Assembly: GCA_019912845.1 (NCBI GenBank)
Contig: JAIOHU010000137.1
Location: forward strand, 62,001-126,000
Length of the DNA: 64,000 nucleotides
Direction: 5' to 3'
Origin: a bacterium
GTDB lineage: Bacteria > Electryoneota > Electryoneia > Electryoneales > Electryoneaceae
Made by a program: the position numbers and the translations under genes
Shown: in pieces, positions 45,428 through 54,423 of the stretch
Position numbering within the stretch: position 1 is the first letter of the stretch
Layout: every line of letters starts with the position of its first letter
The notes under the pieces: model-generated
Databases searched by the model: none
What the model was told of the DNA's origin: nothing
The model's input: only the letters and a program-made list of their open reading frames with translations

Positions 45428-45758
45428 TTCATCTCCAATGACTGAGTTAAAGTAAAACCAATTGAATGAACTCACTCAAACAAGCGAATTCTTCATCGTC
45501 TACACTTTTCGTCTGGCTGAAAACGTGAATTATAATCGCGTCATCCCGGTGATGGGTTGAGCCGGGATTCAGGAAGACATTGATATTGTTGAGGTTAAAA
45601 ATGATATATGTTCTATTATATCCGCAAATCAATGTTAACTTTTTCTCAGACAGACTCGTTGGTACATAGATATATTCCATGGCAATCAGACCTGGATCAC
45701 CATGAGAGAGAGTGTGTGAGTTTCACAAAAAAAGCTAAAGATTTAGTGAATACTAGAA
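45428..45758. other. Intergenic region of the putative metal locus
   Basis: This 331-base gap between the lipoprotein and small membrane protein genes is AT-rich. It contains the CGTCATCCCGG repeat (45539-45575) and a weak GATATA...TATATC inverted repeat at 45603-45622. No convincing gene is seen; small frames here read through the repeat. The lipoprotein and TonB receptor genes may have their promoter here. Confidence 0.5.
45539..45575. repeat. CGTCATCCCGG palindromic repeat
   Basis: ATCCCGG (45543-45549) is inverted as CCGGGAT (45562-45568), framed by CGTC at the left and TCAGG at the right. It has the same CGTCAT head as the repeats at 24659 and 62459 but a different palindrome core. Confidence 0.6.
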
Positions 45759-46118
45759 CTAAAAACTGTAGGGAGGTGAACGTCCATTCGCAGTAATCGA
45801 AAAGATTGATTCAAGTACTTTGACTTCTAAAACAGGTGTTTGCTGTATGAAGAAATAAGGTTGAAATGGTGTGTCAAAGGGAAGGTCATGCGAAAGGGAG
45901 TATTTTAACACGGGACAAATTACCTGGCTAGGTTCATTGTCCACAACTTTAAATGTGGCGATAACTCTGTGACCATCGTACAAAGCTACCGAACCATGAT
46001 TGTGGTGGAAATCAATGGTCACCACCATCATCAGGTAGATCAAGAGGAAAAGCGTGACAGCAAAGGAGTGGTGTTTTCTGAAAGAAGTTGTCACTGATTC
46101 ATCATGTTGGTTCTTCAC
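45759..46118 (-). CDS. Small membrane protein of a putative metal-uptake locus
   Basis: 119 residues. One membrane segment (about residues 18-36) is followed at once by HHNHG, then a CPV motif, and an ending RSPPYSF. A membrane segment, a His cluster, one or two cysteines and a proline-rich R-x-P-P end recall the small DUF2946-like proteins found next to metal-linked TonB receptors. No family assignment is certain. It is upstream of the His-rich lipoprotein and TonB receptor on the same strand. The first frame starts at a GTG with only a weak binding site, and a GTG at residue 8 is possible. Confidence 0.55.
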   Translation of the reverse strand: MKNQHDESVTTSFRKHHSFAVTLFLLIYLMMVVTIDFHHNHGSVALYDGHRVIATFKVVDNEPSQVICPVLKYSLSHDLPFDTPFQPYFFIQQTPVLEVKVLESIFSITANGRSPPYSF

Positions 46119-46503
46119 ATTCCAGTTACTTTGAGATGCGCAAGTTTACGATTTGATTCTATTGCGATCAAGAAAAGAGAACATGTGGAGCATATCGCTT
46201 AATTCAATCCTAAAGAAATTTTGTTTCGCTTCAGTTAGAGCTCGTACCCGGAAGGAAACTGCACTGTAATATTCAATGCTCTTGTATGTTAGTAATTTAG
46301 CTATATATTTGTTTTATTGTCATTCTAAACACCTGAAATGCTTATGCAGAGCAGATTTACCAATCTTGGATATGAGAAAAAAGAGTAAAACATTACTGCT
46401 TAATCCTTTAATTATTTTAAACATAAGATAAAATCAAACCTGTACCGATAAAGTTATTTATTACTTGCAATAACCAGGCGACAGAATTCTTAAAGGGTGG
46501 AGC
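46119..46503. other. AT-rich intergenic region between divergent genes
   Basis: This 385-base stretch separates the small membrane protein (minus strand) from the GT2 glycosyltransferase (plus strand) and should hold both promoters. I see no open reading frame, RNA gene or strong repeat. It is notably A/T-rich near 46350-46460. AAAGGGTGGAG just before 46504 is the glycosyltransferase ribosome binding site. Confidence 0.5.
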
Positions 46504-47595
46504 ATGTACAAAAACAACAAAGTTGGGGTGGTTGTAACCGCGTATAACGAAGAATTGCTGCTGAGACGTACTATTGAGGAATTGCCAGCATTTGTTGATC
46601 GTATTATTGTTGTCGATGATTGCAGTACAGACAACACACCAGAAATTCTTTCCGAACTAAGTAAATCCAACCCCAAAATCATCCCTATCTATCATTCTGA
46701 AAACCGCGGTGTCGGGGGAGCTGTCAGTAGTGGATATGTCTGGTGCCGCGATCATGATATCGACGTTACGGTAGTCGTTGGTGGGGACGCCCAGATGGAC
46801 CCGACTGACCTGTCGAATGTCATTGACCCGGTAATTGATGGCAGGGCTGATTTCGCCAAAGGGAACAGGCTCTGCGACCAGAAAGCCCGGGAAGTGATTC
46901 CGAAGATACGATTTATTGGTAACTTAATCTTATCGTACCTTACCAAGATTGTCAGTGGATACTGGCATGTCACAGACTCCCAGACCAGTTACACCGCTAT
47001 CAGCAAACAGGCGTTGCAGCAACTGCCTCTGGAGGACATCTATCCTCGCTACGGTATGCCCAACGACTTCCTTGTTACCCTGAACATCAACAATATGCGC
47101 GTGATAGATGTGCCAGTAAAACCGGTTTATGGCAACGGCGAAAAAAGCGGGCTTATTGTTGGTAAGGTCTTGTTTTCCATCTTTTTTCTGCTCTGCAGGT
47201 TGTTTGTTAAACGGATGGTTCAAAAATATGTTCTGCGTGATTTTCATCCATTAGTCATGCTCTATCTGTTTGGTGCTGTTTTGATGCTTCTGGATTTAGG
47301 ATTCCTGGGACGATTTGCTTATCACTTCATTTTCCTTCACGAGAATCCGCAAATAACGCTTATCGCAATTTTATTCTGTTCAATCATCGGTATACAATCA
47401 CTCCTGTTTGCTATGGTTTTCGATATGCAGGCAAACCGCACCCTTAATGCCAACCAGACGATGAGACCTGGTATAATGGACGAATCTCTGATAGCTGAAA
47501 GACAAGCAACTCAATTGCTCTCCAAACAGGATGAAGAAACGTTTCAGATTGCTAAAAAGAACGGCACGAACAAACGAGTGTCAGAAGCAGCTTGA
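46504..47595 (+). CDS. Glycosyltransferase family 2 protein
   Basis: 363 residues. The GT-A domain has VVVTAYNEELLLRRT, the nucleotide-binding VVDDCSTDNT, the DXD-like VVGGDAQMDP, and YGMPNDF in the acceptor region. Two to three C-terminal membrane segments (about 225-320) anchor it, as in dolichol-phosphate-mannose-type synthases. It probably loads a sugar onto polyprenyl phosphate or extends a lipid-linked glycan. It is followed by a flippase and a GT-C-like protein, which together form a surface polysaccharide set. Confidence 0.88.
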   Translation: MYKNNKVGVVVTAYNEELLLRRTIEELPAFVDRIIVVDDCSTDNTPEILSELSKSNPKIIPIYHSENRGVGGAVSSGYVWCRDHDIDVTVVVGGDAQMDPTDLSNVIDPVIDGRADFAKGNRLCDQKAREVIPKIRFIGNLILSYLTKIVSGYWHVTDSQTSYTAISKQALQQLPLEDIYPRYGMPNDFLVTLNINNMRVIDVPVKPVYGNGEKSGLIVGKVLFSIFFLLCRLFVKRMVQKYVLRDFHPLVMLYLFGAVLMLLDLGFLGRFAYHFIFLHENPQITLIAILFCSIIGIQSLLFAMVFDMQANRTLNANQTMRPGIMDESLIAERQATQLLSKQDEETFQIAKKNGTNKRVSEAA

Positions 47596-47698
47596 ATTTA
47601 CCCGCTATCCAGTTGCAGAAAAAATCTGATGACTACTGAACCGCGTCGATATATAAAAATAGACCTTCACGTCCATTTTATGTTTCAGGGGGAGTCGA

Positions 47699-49012
47699 TT
47701 GTCGCTGGGACGATCTTTTAATGAAAATGTGGTTTGGAATTTTGCCAGTGTTGGTATCATGGCGATATCCGGTGTTGTTGTAAACTGGATCATCGCTCGC
47801 TATATCAGCGCTGAAGCGCTGGGCGTCTACAACCAGGTTTTTGCCATCTACCTTCTTCTGTCTCAATTTGCTGTCGGGGGAGTCCACCTGTCGGTCTTGA
47901 AACATATTTCATATCGACAAGATGATCGGGAACGTAATTCAGAGATCGCGACAAACGGTCTATTTCTGAGCTTTGTACTGTCCTGTGTATTTGCGTTTCT
48001 TGCGTTTCAATTCAGAGACTTTGCCGGCTTGGTTTTGAATAGCGATGCGGTGGCTACCGGAATTGTTTTTATTGTCCCCGGACTGGTCGTTTTCTCTCTA
48101 AATAAGGTGATGCTGAACATTCTGAATGGGTGTAATCAGATGCGTTCCTATGCCATCTTTCAGGCATCACGTTACCTGATAATCGTCCTTTTCGTGGTAC
48201 TTATCACTGTCGGGCATTACCCCACTGCAATCCTTCCAATAGCGTTGACAGCATCCGAACTGATCCTGTTCCTGTTTCTTTTTCCGTTTGTTCATTTTTA
48301 TTCAACAAAGTTCAACATCAATGCTATCAGGCTTAACTGGCTGATCGACCATTTTCAATTTGGCGTAAAAGGGTTCCTCAGTGGTGCTTTGCTCACGGTG
48401 AACAACTGGATTCCAATCCTGATCTTGGGCATTTTTCTTTCGGACAGCGAGGTTGGAGTTTTCAGTTTCGCTTTTACATTGGCAGTCGGTTTTCATAGCC
48501 TGGGTGAAGTCTTTCGTCGAAATGTCGATCCTTTATTGGGGAAAAATTTTGCTGCAAAAAACGCAGTCTACATCGAACAGATAGCACCAAAATTACAGAG
48601 GCAGGTTTTTTTGCTGTTGGGAGTAATTGGTTTAGCTGCGACTGTATGTTATCCAGTACTTCTGAAGTGGTTTGTCGGGAATCCTGCGTATGACAAGAGC
48701 TGGAGCATTTTTATCATATTGATGGCAGGGGTTGTGATTTCCGCGCCAACCAAACCTTTTGTAGGAATATTATTGCAACGAGGGCATCCTGCTCTTCATA
48801 CGACGATGGTTTTTATTCTCGTTTTACTCAATGTCAGTGGCAATATTATTCTTATACCACTTCTGGGTATGAATGGAGCTGCGTTGGCAGCTTCGTTCGC
48901 ATGGATGATGGAAGTCGTGCTGCTGATCTATTTTTCCGCACGTTTTTGTGATATTCGACTTGACCGCTTTCTTCGCTTTAGTTCACCAGTAAGGAATTCC
49001 AATGAAGCATAA
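47699..49012 (+). CDS. Polysaccharide flippase (Wzx/MATE-like)
   Basis: 437 residues with 12 or more hydrophobic segments and the Wzx pattern: FNENVVWNFASVGIMAI at the start, ALGVYNQVFAIYLLL, and a late GMNGAALAASFAW. It should flip undecaprenyl-linked repeat units across the inner membrane. The start is a TTG at 47699 with GGGGGAG 5 bases upstream. It overlaps the next gene by 11 bases. Confidence 0.87.
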   Translation: MSLGRSFNENVVWNFASVGIMAISGVVVNWIIARYISAEALGVYNQVFAIYLLLSQFAVGGVHLSVLKHISYRQDDRERNSEIATNGLFLSFVLSCVFAFLAFQFRDFAGLVLNSDAVATGIVFIVPGLVVFSLNKVMLNILNGCNQMRSYAIFQASRYLIIVLFVVLITVGHYPTAILPIALTASELILFLFLFPFVHFYSTKFNINAIRLNWLIDHFQFGVKGFLSGALLTVNNWIPILILGIFLSDSEVGVFSFAFTLAVGFHSLGEVFRRNVDPLLGKNFAAKNAVYIEQIAPKLQRQVFLLLGVIGLAATVCYPVLLKWFVGNPAYDKSWSIFIILMAGVVISAPTKPFVGILLQRGHPALHTTMVFILVLLNVSGNIILIPLLGMNGAALAASFAWMMEVVLLIYFSARFCDIRLDRFLRFSSPVRNSNEA

Positions 49013-50621
49013 AGACATCGCAATCACATTCCTTGCAACACTACTCTTAGCATCACTTTTACTTGGACCAATGATGTCTTTGGATATCGCTCCCATGGAA
49101 AGTGATAACGCAAAATACTTCATTCGAGCCTATGGAATTGCCACTGGTCATGGTTTGGTAGCAATTGAGTCACCTGACCCTGAAAGTGAAAATGTGCTTG
49201 AAACAACCCCGATATTGGTTGCCTATCTCACTCTATGTCTACTGATCGGTGGCGCGACTCCCCTCGCCGCAAAAATCGGGTTTTATCTATTACAAGCTGT
49301 TTTTCTGGTGTTTTTCGTAAAAATGTTCTACGAGTGGACGCGATCAAAACTGAGAACCATCCTGCTCTCTCTTATTCTACTTTTATCGCCGATTCTTTCT
49401 GCCAAGCTGATTGTGATCAGAACCGATTATCTCTTTCTGGCAACATTAGCGATTATGATGTTGCTCTTTTCAAAAATTGATTTTAGTCAAGCAGCCCAGC
49501 ATAATTCCTGGAAACGGTTTTATTTGCTTGGATTATTGGCTGGTTTTTTATTTTTGATACGTTATGTAGCGTTATTGATTATCGGTGCCGCCGGGTTGTG
49601 GCTTATCTATGAGTTCTTGCGTGAAAGAAACAAAATTGGTGTTCGATCAATCCTCGGGTTTTCGGTAGGTGTACTTACGATAATCGTACTTCTGGTTATA
49701 GGATTCTCAGTTCTGCAACCGGACTTCATACCTCAATATATCGACCGTCATCTGGGTATGGAAGGAGCAGAATTTGAATATGCCAAAGATTCAGATATCG
49801 TACCATCCAAGATTGAAATCTTCATAGAAGGAGCTGGCTATTATTTCAAAATATTGATTGGAATTCTTGCCAATAAGAGTGGGATTATTGGGTATCTGGT
49901 TGCTGCAGTCCTTATTGCAATTATTCTTTTGGGGTGTTGGGCGGAACGAAAGAAGCCCTACTTGCGATTCTTGCTGCTGGCTGCTCTGGTATACTATCTG
50001 GGGAGCTGTTACGCCAACATCCACCGGGGAAGATACATACTTCCTGTATTTTTATTTTTGTTACCACTCTTATATTCTGGCGTTATATTTCTCTCAAATT
50101 TCATCGGAAAGCGACTCAAGCTCAACGAAAGAACAGCTAAATATATTCCCGTCGCAATCCTTTCGCTGTTCTTATTCTGGCGAATTGCCATGCACGCGCC
50201 AACAATTATCGCCTGCTATCAGCATGGTTCAGATGTGCTTTATTCTCAGGAACGATTGGACTATAGAGATGCGTTACTATGGATGCAGGATCGTTACCCC
50301 GAGGAGACAATTCTCTGGAGTATAAAAACCACCTTTGGGTATGTATACAGTAGAATTCCCTGTGTACGTCTGAATATGAATGATATCGTGAAATACGCAG
50401 ATAGAGAAAATATATACTTTGTGAGGGACTCTGCCTTTGAAAACACTGAAGCATTCTATGAGTACTATAATGCGAATTTCCCGAATAGCTTCACGCTGGA
50501 ACACACAGTTCGTAGTACGAAAATTTATCGCGTAGATCCCACCCAGTTAAAACAAATTGATTCGAATCAGGAACTTCCTGTTTTCAAAAAGGAAAAGGGA
50601 CATAGAATAGAGAGTGATTGA
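49002..50621 (+). CDS. GT39/ArnT-like membrane glycosyltransferase
   Basis: 539 residues with about 12 membrane segments. The first periplasmic loop has PMESDNAKYFIRAY with the acidic residues expected of GT-C enzymes. A soluble C-terminal region follows (about 430-539). GT-C enzymes transfer sugars from polyprenyl-phosphate donors in the periplasm, fitting the flippase and GT2 gene just upstream. The acceptor is unknown. It could also be a non-catalytic relative, as the family is loosely conserved. Confidence 0.75.
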   Translation: MKHKDIAITFLATLLLASLLLGPMMSLDIAPMESDNAKYFIRAYGIATGHGLVAIESPDPESENVLETTPILVAYLTLCLLIGGATPLAAKIGFYLLQAVFLVFFVKMFYEWTRSKLRTILLSLILLLSPILSAKLIVIRTDYLFLATLAIMMLLFSKIDFSQAAQHNSWKRFYLLGLLAGFLFLIRYVALLIIGAAGLWLIYEFLRERNKIGVRSILGFSVGVLTIIVLLVIGFSVLQPDFIPQYIDRHLGMEGAEFEYAKDSDIVPSKIEIFIEGAGYYFKILIGILANKSGIIGYLVAAVLIAIILLGCWAERKKPYLRFLLLAALVYYLGSCYANIHRGRYILPVFLFLLPLLYSGVIFLSNFIGKRLKLNERTAKYIPVAILSLFLFWRIAMHAPTIIACYQHGSDVLYSQERLDYRDALLWMQDRYPEETILWSIKTTFGYVYSRIPCVRLNMNDIVKYADRENIYFVRDSAFENTEAFYEYYNANFPNSFTLEHTVRSTKIYRVDPTQLKQIDSNQELPVFKKEKGHRIESD

Positions 50622-50652
50622 ATGTTTCTAAGCGGTTTTCAGAACTATTTTC

Positions 50653-50681
50653 AAACCCTCGTTTTGGAGGGTTTTGTTTTT
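50653..50681 (+). terminator. Rho-independent terminator after the polysaccharide genes
   Basis: AAACCCTC (50653-50660) pairs with GAGGGTTT (50667-50674) around a GTTTTG loop. A T-rich run (TGTTTTT) follows at once. It lies 31 bases after the GT-C stop and separates this group from the hydrolase gene. Confidence 0.85.
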
Positions 50682-50730
50682 CCAGGTCGTGGCTATATTT
50701 TACCCACTTGGACAATAAACAGGAAAGACC

Positions 50731-51564
50731 ATGAGCACGTCAAAAATTGGGTATGCACAGACACACCCGGTATTTGGTAACAGGGAAGCTAATCTGGAGA
50801 AGGTTAAGTCAATTGTAACTTCAAACACCGACGCTGATCTTTTAGTGTTTCCCGAACTCGGCACCAGTGGGTATGAATACGCAACCCGTAGCGAAATTGC
50901 CAGAGTCGCGGAGCCACTCAAAGATGGAGTAACCTCCAGGTTATTGCTGGAACTTGCAAAAACCCACGATACCATTTTGATCATCGGCTACCCGGAATTG
51001 CATGAAGACGAAATTTATAATTCTGCAATGTTGGTTGAACCCGATGGTACAATTCACAATTACCGTAAACTTCATCTCTTCAGTCGTGAACAAAACCTGT
51101 TTGATCCTGGAGATGCAGAACCACCTGTAATTGAGACAAGGATTGGTTGTATTGGAATGATGATCTGCTTCGATTGGGTGTTCCCGGAAACAGCACGTCT
51201 GCTCGGACTAAAAGGAGCACAGTTGATCGCGCACCCATCAAATCTGGTACTGCAATATTGCCAGAAAGCGATGTATGCCAGGAGTGTGGAAAATCGCGTC
51301 TTCAGTATTACCTGCAACCGTATCGGAACAGAAAAAAGCAGTGATCGTTCACTGACTTTCACTGGGGCAAGCCAGATATTAAGCCCCAAAGGGGAAGTTC
51401 TTTGTAATGCGCCGAGTGACGAGGAACATGTGGCAATTGTTGAGGTAAACCTCACTGATGCAGACAATAAATGGATAACACCAGAAAATTCAATTTTTGA
51501 AGATAGACGCATCGACCATTATGGTCGTCTCCTGAAAGAATTGGATGTCAAAAATAACCTGTAG
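50731..51564 (+). CDS. Carbon-nitrogen hydrolase (nitrilase superfamily)
   Basis: 277 residues with the E-K-C triad of nitrilase-fold amidases: E42 in FPELGTSGYEY, K113 in RKLHLF, and C146 in MICFDWVFPE. It should hydrolyse a C-N bond in a small amide or carbamoyl compound in the cytoplasm; the substrate cannot be told from sequence. It sits 95 bases before the E2 gene. Another nitrilase-family gene lies at 57625. AGGAAAG precedes the ATG. Confidence 0.9.
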   Translation: MSTSKIGYAQTHPVFGNREANLEKVKSIVTSNTDADLLVFPELGTSGYEYATRSEIARVAEPLKDGVTSRLLLELAKTHDTILIIGYPELHEDEIYNSAMLVEPDGTIHNYRKLHLFSREQNLFDPGDAEPPVIETRIGCIGMMICFDWVFPETARLLGLKGAQLIAHPSNLVLQYCQKAMYARSVENRVFSITCNRIGTEKSSDRSLTFTGASQILSPKGEVLCNAPSDEEHVAIVEVNLTDADNKWITPENSIFEDRRIDHYGRLLKELDVKNNL

Positions 51565-51659
51565 AGACAACTTCCAGTGGAATGATCCTGCTGGGATGAG
51601 TACTTTTCTCGTCTGTACCAAATAATATTCCATATCGCTGATCAAGGAGTGAATAACAC

Positions 51660-52982
51660 ATGATTGCTGAAATAAAAGTGCCCGAAGTTGGTGAATCCAT
51701 CACTGAAGGTGTAATTACAGAATGGCTTAAAAAAGATGGTGATTTTGTCAAACAGGATGAAGAAATCTTTGAATTGGAAACAGACAAAATAACCATGAAT
51801 GTTGCAACCGAACATACTGGAGTGCTTTCTATCAAAGTGGAAGCCGACTCTGAAGTGCAAGTCGGACAGGTTGTAGCAACAATTGACACAGAAGCCTCTG
51901 CACCCGTTTCGTCAGACGATAATGCTGATTCCAAAGAAACTGAGTCTAAAGAGACAGACCCACCCCTCTCAGCACCAGCGGGAATGGAACAGGTAAAAGA
52001 GAAGCTCAACTCTTCCGAAACCGCAAGTGAGGAACACGACACGGGTGATCTTTCCCCGGCTGTGCGACGTATGGTCGATGAATATAAGCTTGATCCAGCG
52101 AAAATTACTGGAACCGGTAAAGGCGGACGTCTCACCAAAGAAGATGTAATCAAACACATGGAGCAACCCTCGGTCGCTCCAAAGCCAGAAAAAACACCAC
52201 CACCAGCACCGCCTGTAACTGAGAAAAAAGCAGAAGCACCAAAAGTCACCGCTCCACCCAAAACTCCACGTGATCCTGCGGAACGTCAGACTCGTAAGAA
52301 AATGAGCCAGCTCCGTCAACGAGTAGCTGAGCGTCTGGTAATGGCACAGCAGGAAGCTGCAATGTTGACCACGTTCAATGAAGTGGATATGAGCCGTGTG
52401 ATGGAGCTTCGAAATCAGTATAAGGAGATGTACGACAAACGTTATGGAATCAAGCTTGGTTTCATGTCCTTCTTTGTGAAGGCGGCGGTTGAAGCTTTGA
52501 AAACAGTTCCCGAAGTCAATGCGATGATTGACGGCGATGATATTGTCCAGAACCACTTTTACGACATCGGCATCGCAGTCAGCACGGATAAAGGTTTGGT
52601 TGTTCCAGTGATACGTGATGCAGATAAGCTCAGTTTTGCCGAAGTTGAACAGGCGATTGCCGATCTGGCAAAACGTGCGCGGGAACGAAAACTTACACTC
52701 GATGACCTTCAGGGTGGCGTATATACAATCTCGAATGGCGGAATCTTTGGTTCGATGCTTTCCACTCCGATTCTGAATCCTCCTCAAAGTGCAATTCTCG
52801 GGTTGCATGCGATTAAAAAACGTCCCGTGGTAATGCCGGATGAGAGCATAGTGGCGAGACCAATTATGTATCTGGCGATGTCTTATGACCATCGAATCGT
52901 AGATGGCAGGGAATCGGTCACCTTCCTGAAACGTATTGTGGAGTGTATCGAAAACCCTGAAAGAATGATGCTTGGAATATAA
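51660..52982 (+). CDS. 2-oxoacid dehydrogenase E2 (dihydrolipoyl acyltransferase)
   Basis: 440 residues. The lipoyl domain (1-80) carries K43 in ETDKITM. A long E/K/S/P-rich linker follows, then an E3-binding peripheral domain (SPAVRRMVDEYKLD, and GTGKGGRLTKEDV). The catalytic domain (about 210-440) has SYDHRIVDGRE with the active-site His and Asp. The VPEVGESITEGVI N-terminus suggests the 2-oxoglutarate type (OdhB/SucB). The E3 gene is 38 bases downstream, but no E1 gene is present in the window. AAGGAG precedes the ATG. Confidence 0.92.
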   Translation: MIAEIKVPEVGESITEGVITEWLKKDGDFVKQDEEIFELETDKITMNVATEHTGVLSIKVEADSEVQVGQVVATIDTEASAPVSSDDNADSKETESKETDPPLSAPAGMEQVKEKLNSSETASEEHDTGDLSPAVRRMVDEYKLDPAKITGTGKGGRLTKEDVIKHMEQPSVAPKPEKTPPPAPPVTEKKAEAPKVTAPPKTPRDPAERQTRKKMSQLRQRVAERLVMAQQEAAMLTTFNEVDMSRVMELRNQYKEMYDKRYGIKLGFMSFFVKAAVEALKTVPEVNAMIDGDDIVQNHFYDIGIAVSTDKGLVVPVIRDADKLSFAEVEQAIADLAKRARERKLTLDDLQGGVYTISNGGIFGSMLSTPILNPPQSAILGLHAIKKRPVVMPDESIVARPIMYLAMSYDHRIVDGRESVTFLKRIVECIENPERMMLGI

Positions 52983-53020
52983 TTAGACAAAGTAGTCTTT
53001 TATTATAAGGAAATAGTATT

Positions 53021-54415
53021 GTGGATAAATTTCAGTATGCAGTTATAGGGTCTGGGCCTGGCGGGTATGTTTCCGCTATCCGTGCCGGTCAGTTGGGGCT
53101 GAAGACCGTACTCATCGAAAAGGAAGAGCGTCTGGGGGGTACCTGTCTGAATGTTGGGTGTATCCCTTCCAAGGCAATGCTAGAATCCAGCGAGATGTAT
53201 TATTCCGCCACACATGCATTTGAGAAAAATGGTATCAAGGTAGGAAAGCTGGGTCTGGATATTCCTGCGATGGTTGCGAATAAGCAGGATATTGTAAACA
53301 CCCTTACTGATGGCATCCGATTACTGATGAAAAAGAATAAGGTAACCGTATTACAAGGTACCGGCGAACTCGTAAATGAACACACCATTCGAGTTAACAA
53401 TGGCGATGAAGTCAGCGAAATAGAAGCGGAAAACATTTGCCTGGCGATGGGTTCCGTGCCCATAGAATTGCCTTTTATGAAGTTTGACGGCAAACATATT
53501 GTCAGCAGCACAGAAGCTCTGGCATTTTCAGAGGTGCCGGAAAGCCTTATCGTCATTGGTGCTGGAGCGGTTGGTCTGGAGATGGGGTCAGTGTGGAGCA
53601 GACTGGGTTCGAAGGTAACAGTAATCGAAATGCTTCCTCAAGCAGCACCCTTCGCAGATAAACAGATCGCTGTGCTGTTGCAACGTTCTCTGAAGTCTCA
53701 AGGTATCGAGATTATGCTGGAAACCAAAGTGACTGGTGCTCAGGTCAAAAAGGGTAAAGTAATTGTATCCTACGAAGACAAAAAGGGAAATAAGGAGACC
53801 ATCGAAGGGACTAAGGTTCTGGTAGCGGTTGGTAGACGAGCTTTCAGCGGGAGTGCAAATGTAGAAAAAGCTGGAGTCACCATAGAAAAAGGCAAAATAC
53901 CTGTAAACAATAAATGGCAGACCAATGTTCCGCATATCTATGCCATTGGCGACCTGATTCACGGTCCAATGCTCGCGCATAAAGCGGAAGAAGAAGGGAT
54001 GGCGGTTGCAGAAATTCTGGCAGGTAAACACGGGCATGTAAATTACGATATCATTCCGAATATCATCTACACGCACCCCGAGTTGGCAACAGTCGGACTT
54101 GGTGAGGAGACTGCAAAAGAAGCGGGTTTTGACGTTCAGGTTGGAAAATTTTACTTCCGCGGCAATGGACGAGCACTGACTTTAGGTGATGCGGATGGTT
54201 TGTGTAAACTCATCGCTGACAAAAAAACCGACCGACTGCTTGGTGCCCAGATTGTTGGAGTGAGAGCGTCTGATATGATCGCTGAACTTGTGACCGCCAT
54301 GGAATTCCAGGCAAGTGCAGAAGATATTGCCAGGACAATGCATGCACATCCAACACTATCTGAAATTGTTAAGGAAGCAGCTTTGGCGGTTGATAAACGT
54401 GCCATTCACGGATAA
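53021..54415 (+). CDS. lpdA: Dihydrolipoyl dehydrogenase (E3)
   Basis: 464 residues, an FAD-dependent disulfide oxidoreductase that reoxidises lipoyl groups with NAD+. FAD motif GSGPGGYVSA (10-19), redox pair C42/C47 in GGTCLNVGCIPSK, NAD motif GAGAVGLEMG, and the active-site HAHPTLSE near the C-terminus are all intact. The start is a GTG with AAGGA at 53007. It serves E2 complexes encoded here and probably elsewhere. Confidence 0.97.
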   Translation: MDKFQYAVIGSGPGGYVSAIRAGQLGLKTVLIEKEERLGGTCLNVGCIPSKAMLESSEMYYSATHAFEKNGIKVGKLGLDIPAMVANKQDIVNTLTDGIRLLMKKNKVTVLQGTGELVNEHTIRVNNGDEVSEIEAENICLAMGSVPIELPFMKFDGKHIVSSTEALAFSEVPESLIVIGAGAVGLEMGSVWSRLGSKVTVIEMLPQAAPFADKQIAVLLQRSLKSQGIEIMLETKVTGAQVKKGKVIVSYEDKKGNKETIEGTKVLVAVGRRAFSGSANVEKAGVTIEKGKIPVNNKWQTNVPHIYAIGDLIHGPMLAHKAEEEGMAVAEILAGKHGHVNYDIIPNIIYTHPELATVGLGEETAKEAGFDVQVGKFYFRGNGRALTLGDADGLCKLIADKKTDRLLGAQIVGVRASDMIAELVTAMEFQASAEDIARTMHAHPTLSEIVKEAALAVDKRAIHG

Positions 54416-54423
54416 TCCTCTCT

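Noticed and set aside
45603..45622. GATATA...TATATC inverted repeat considered as a Zur/Fur-type operator
   Set aside because: Only six base pairs per arm in an AT-rich region and no match to a known Zur or Fur consensus; chance is likely.
45447..45680. Minus-strand frame of 77 codons before the His-rich lipoprotein
   Set aside because: It runs through the CGTCATCCCGG repeat and overlaps the lipoprotein start; no binding site or conserved pattern.
51548..52892. Long minus-strand frames opposite the E2 gene
   Set aside because: They arise from the repetitive E/K/P-rich linker and catalytic domain read backwards and match no family.
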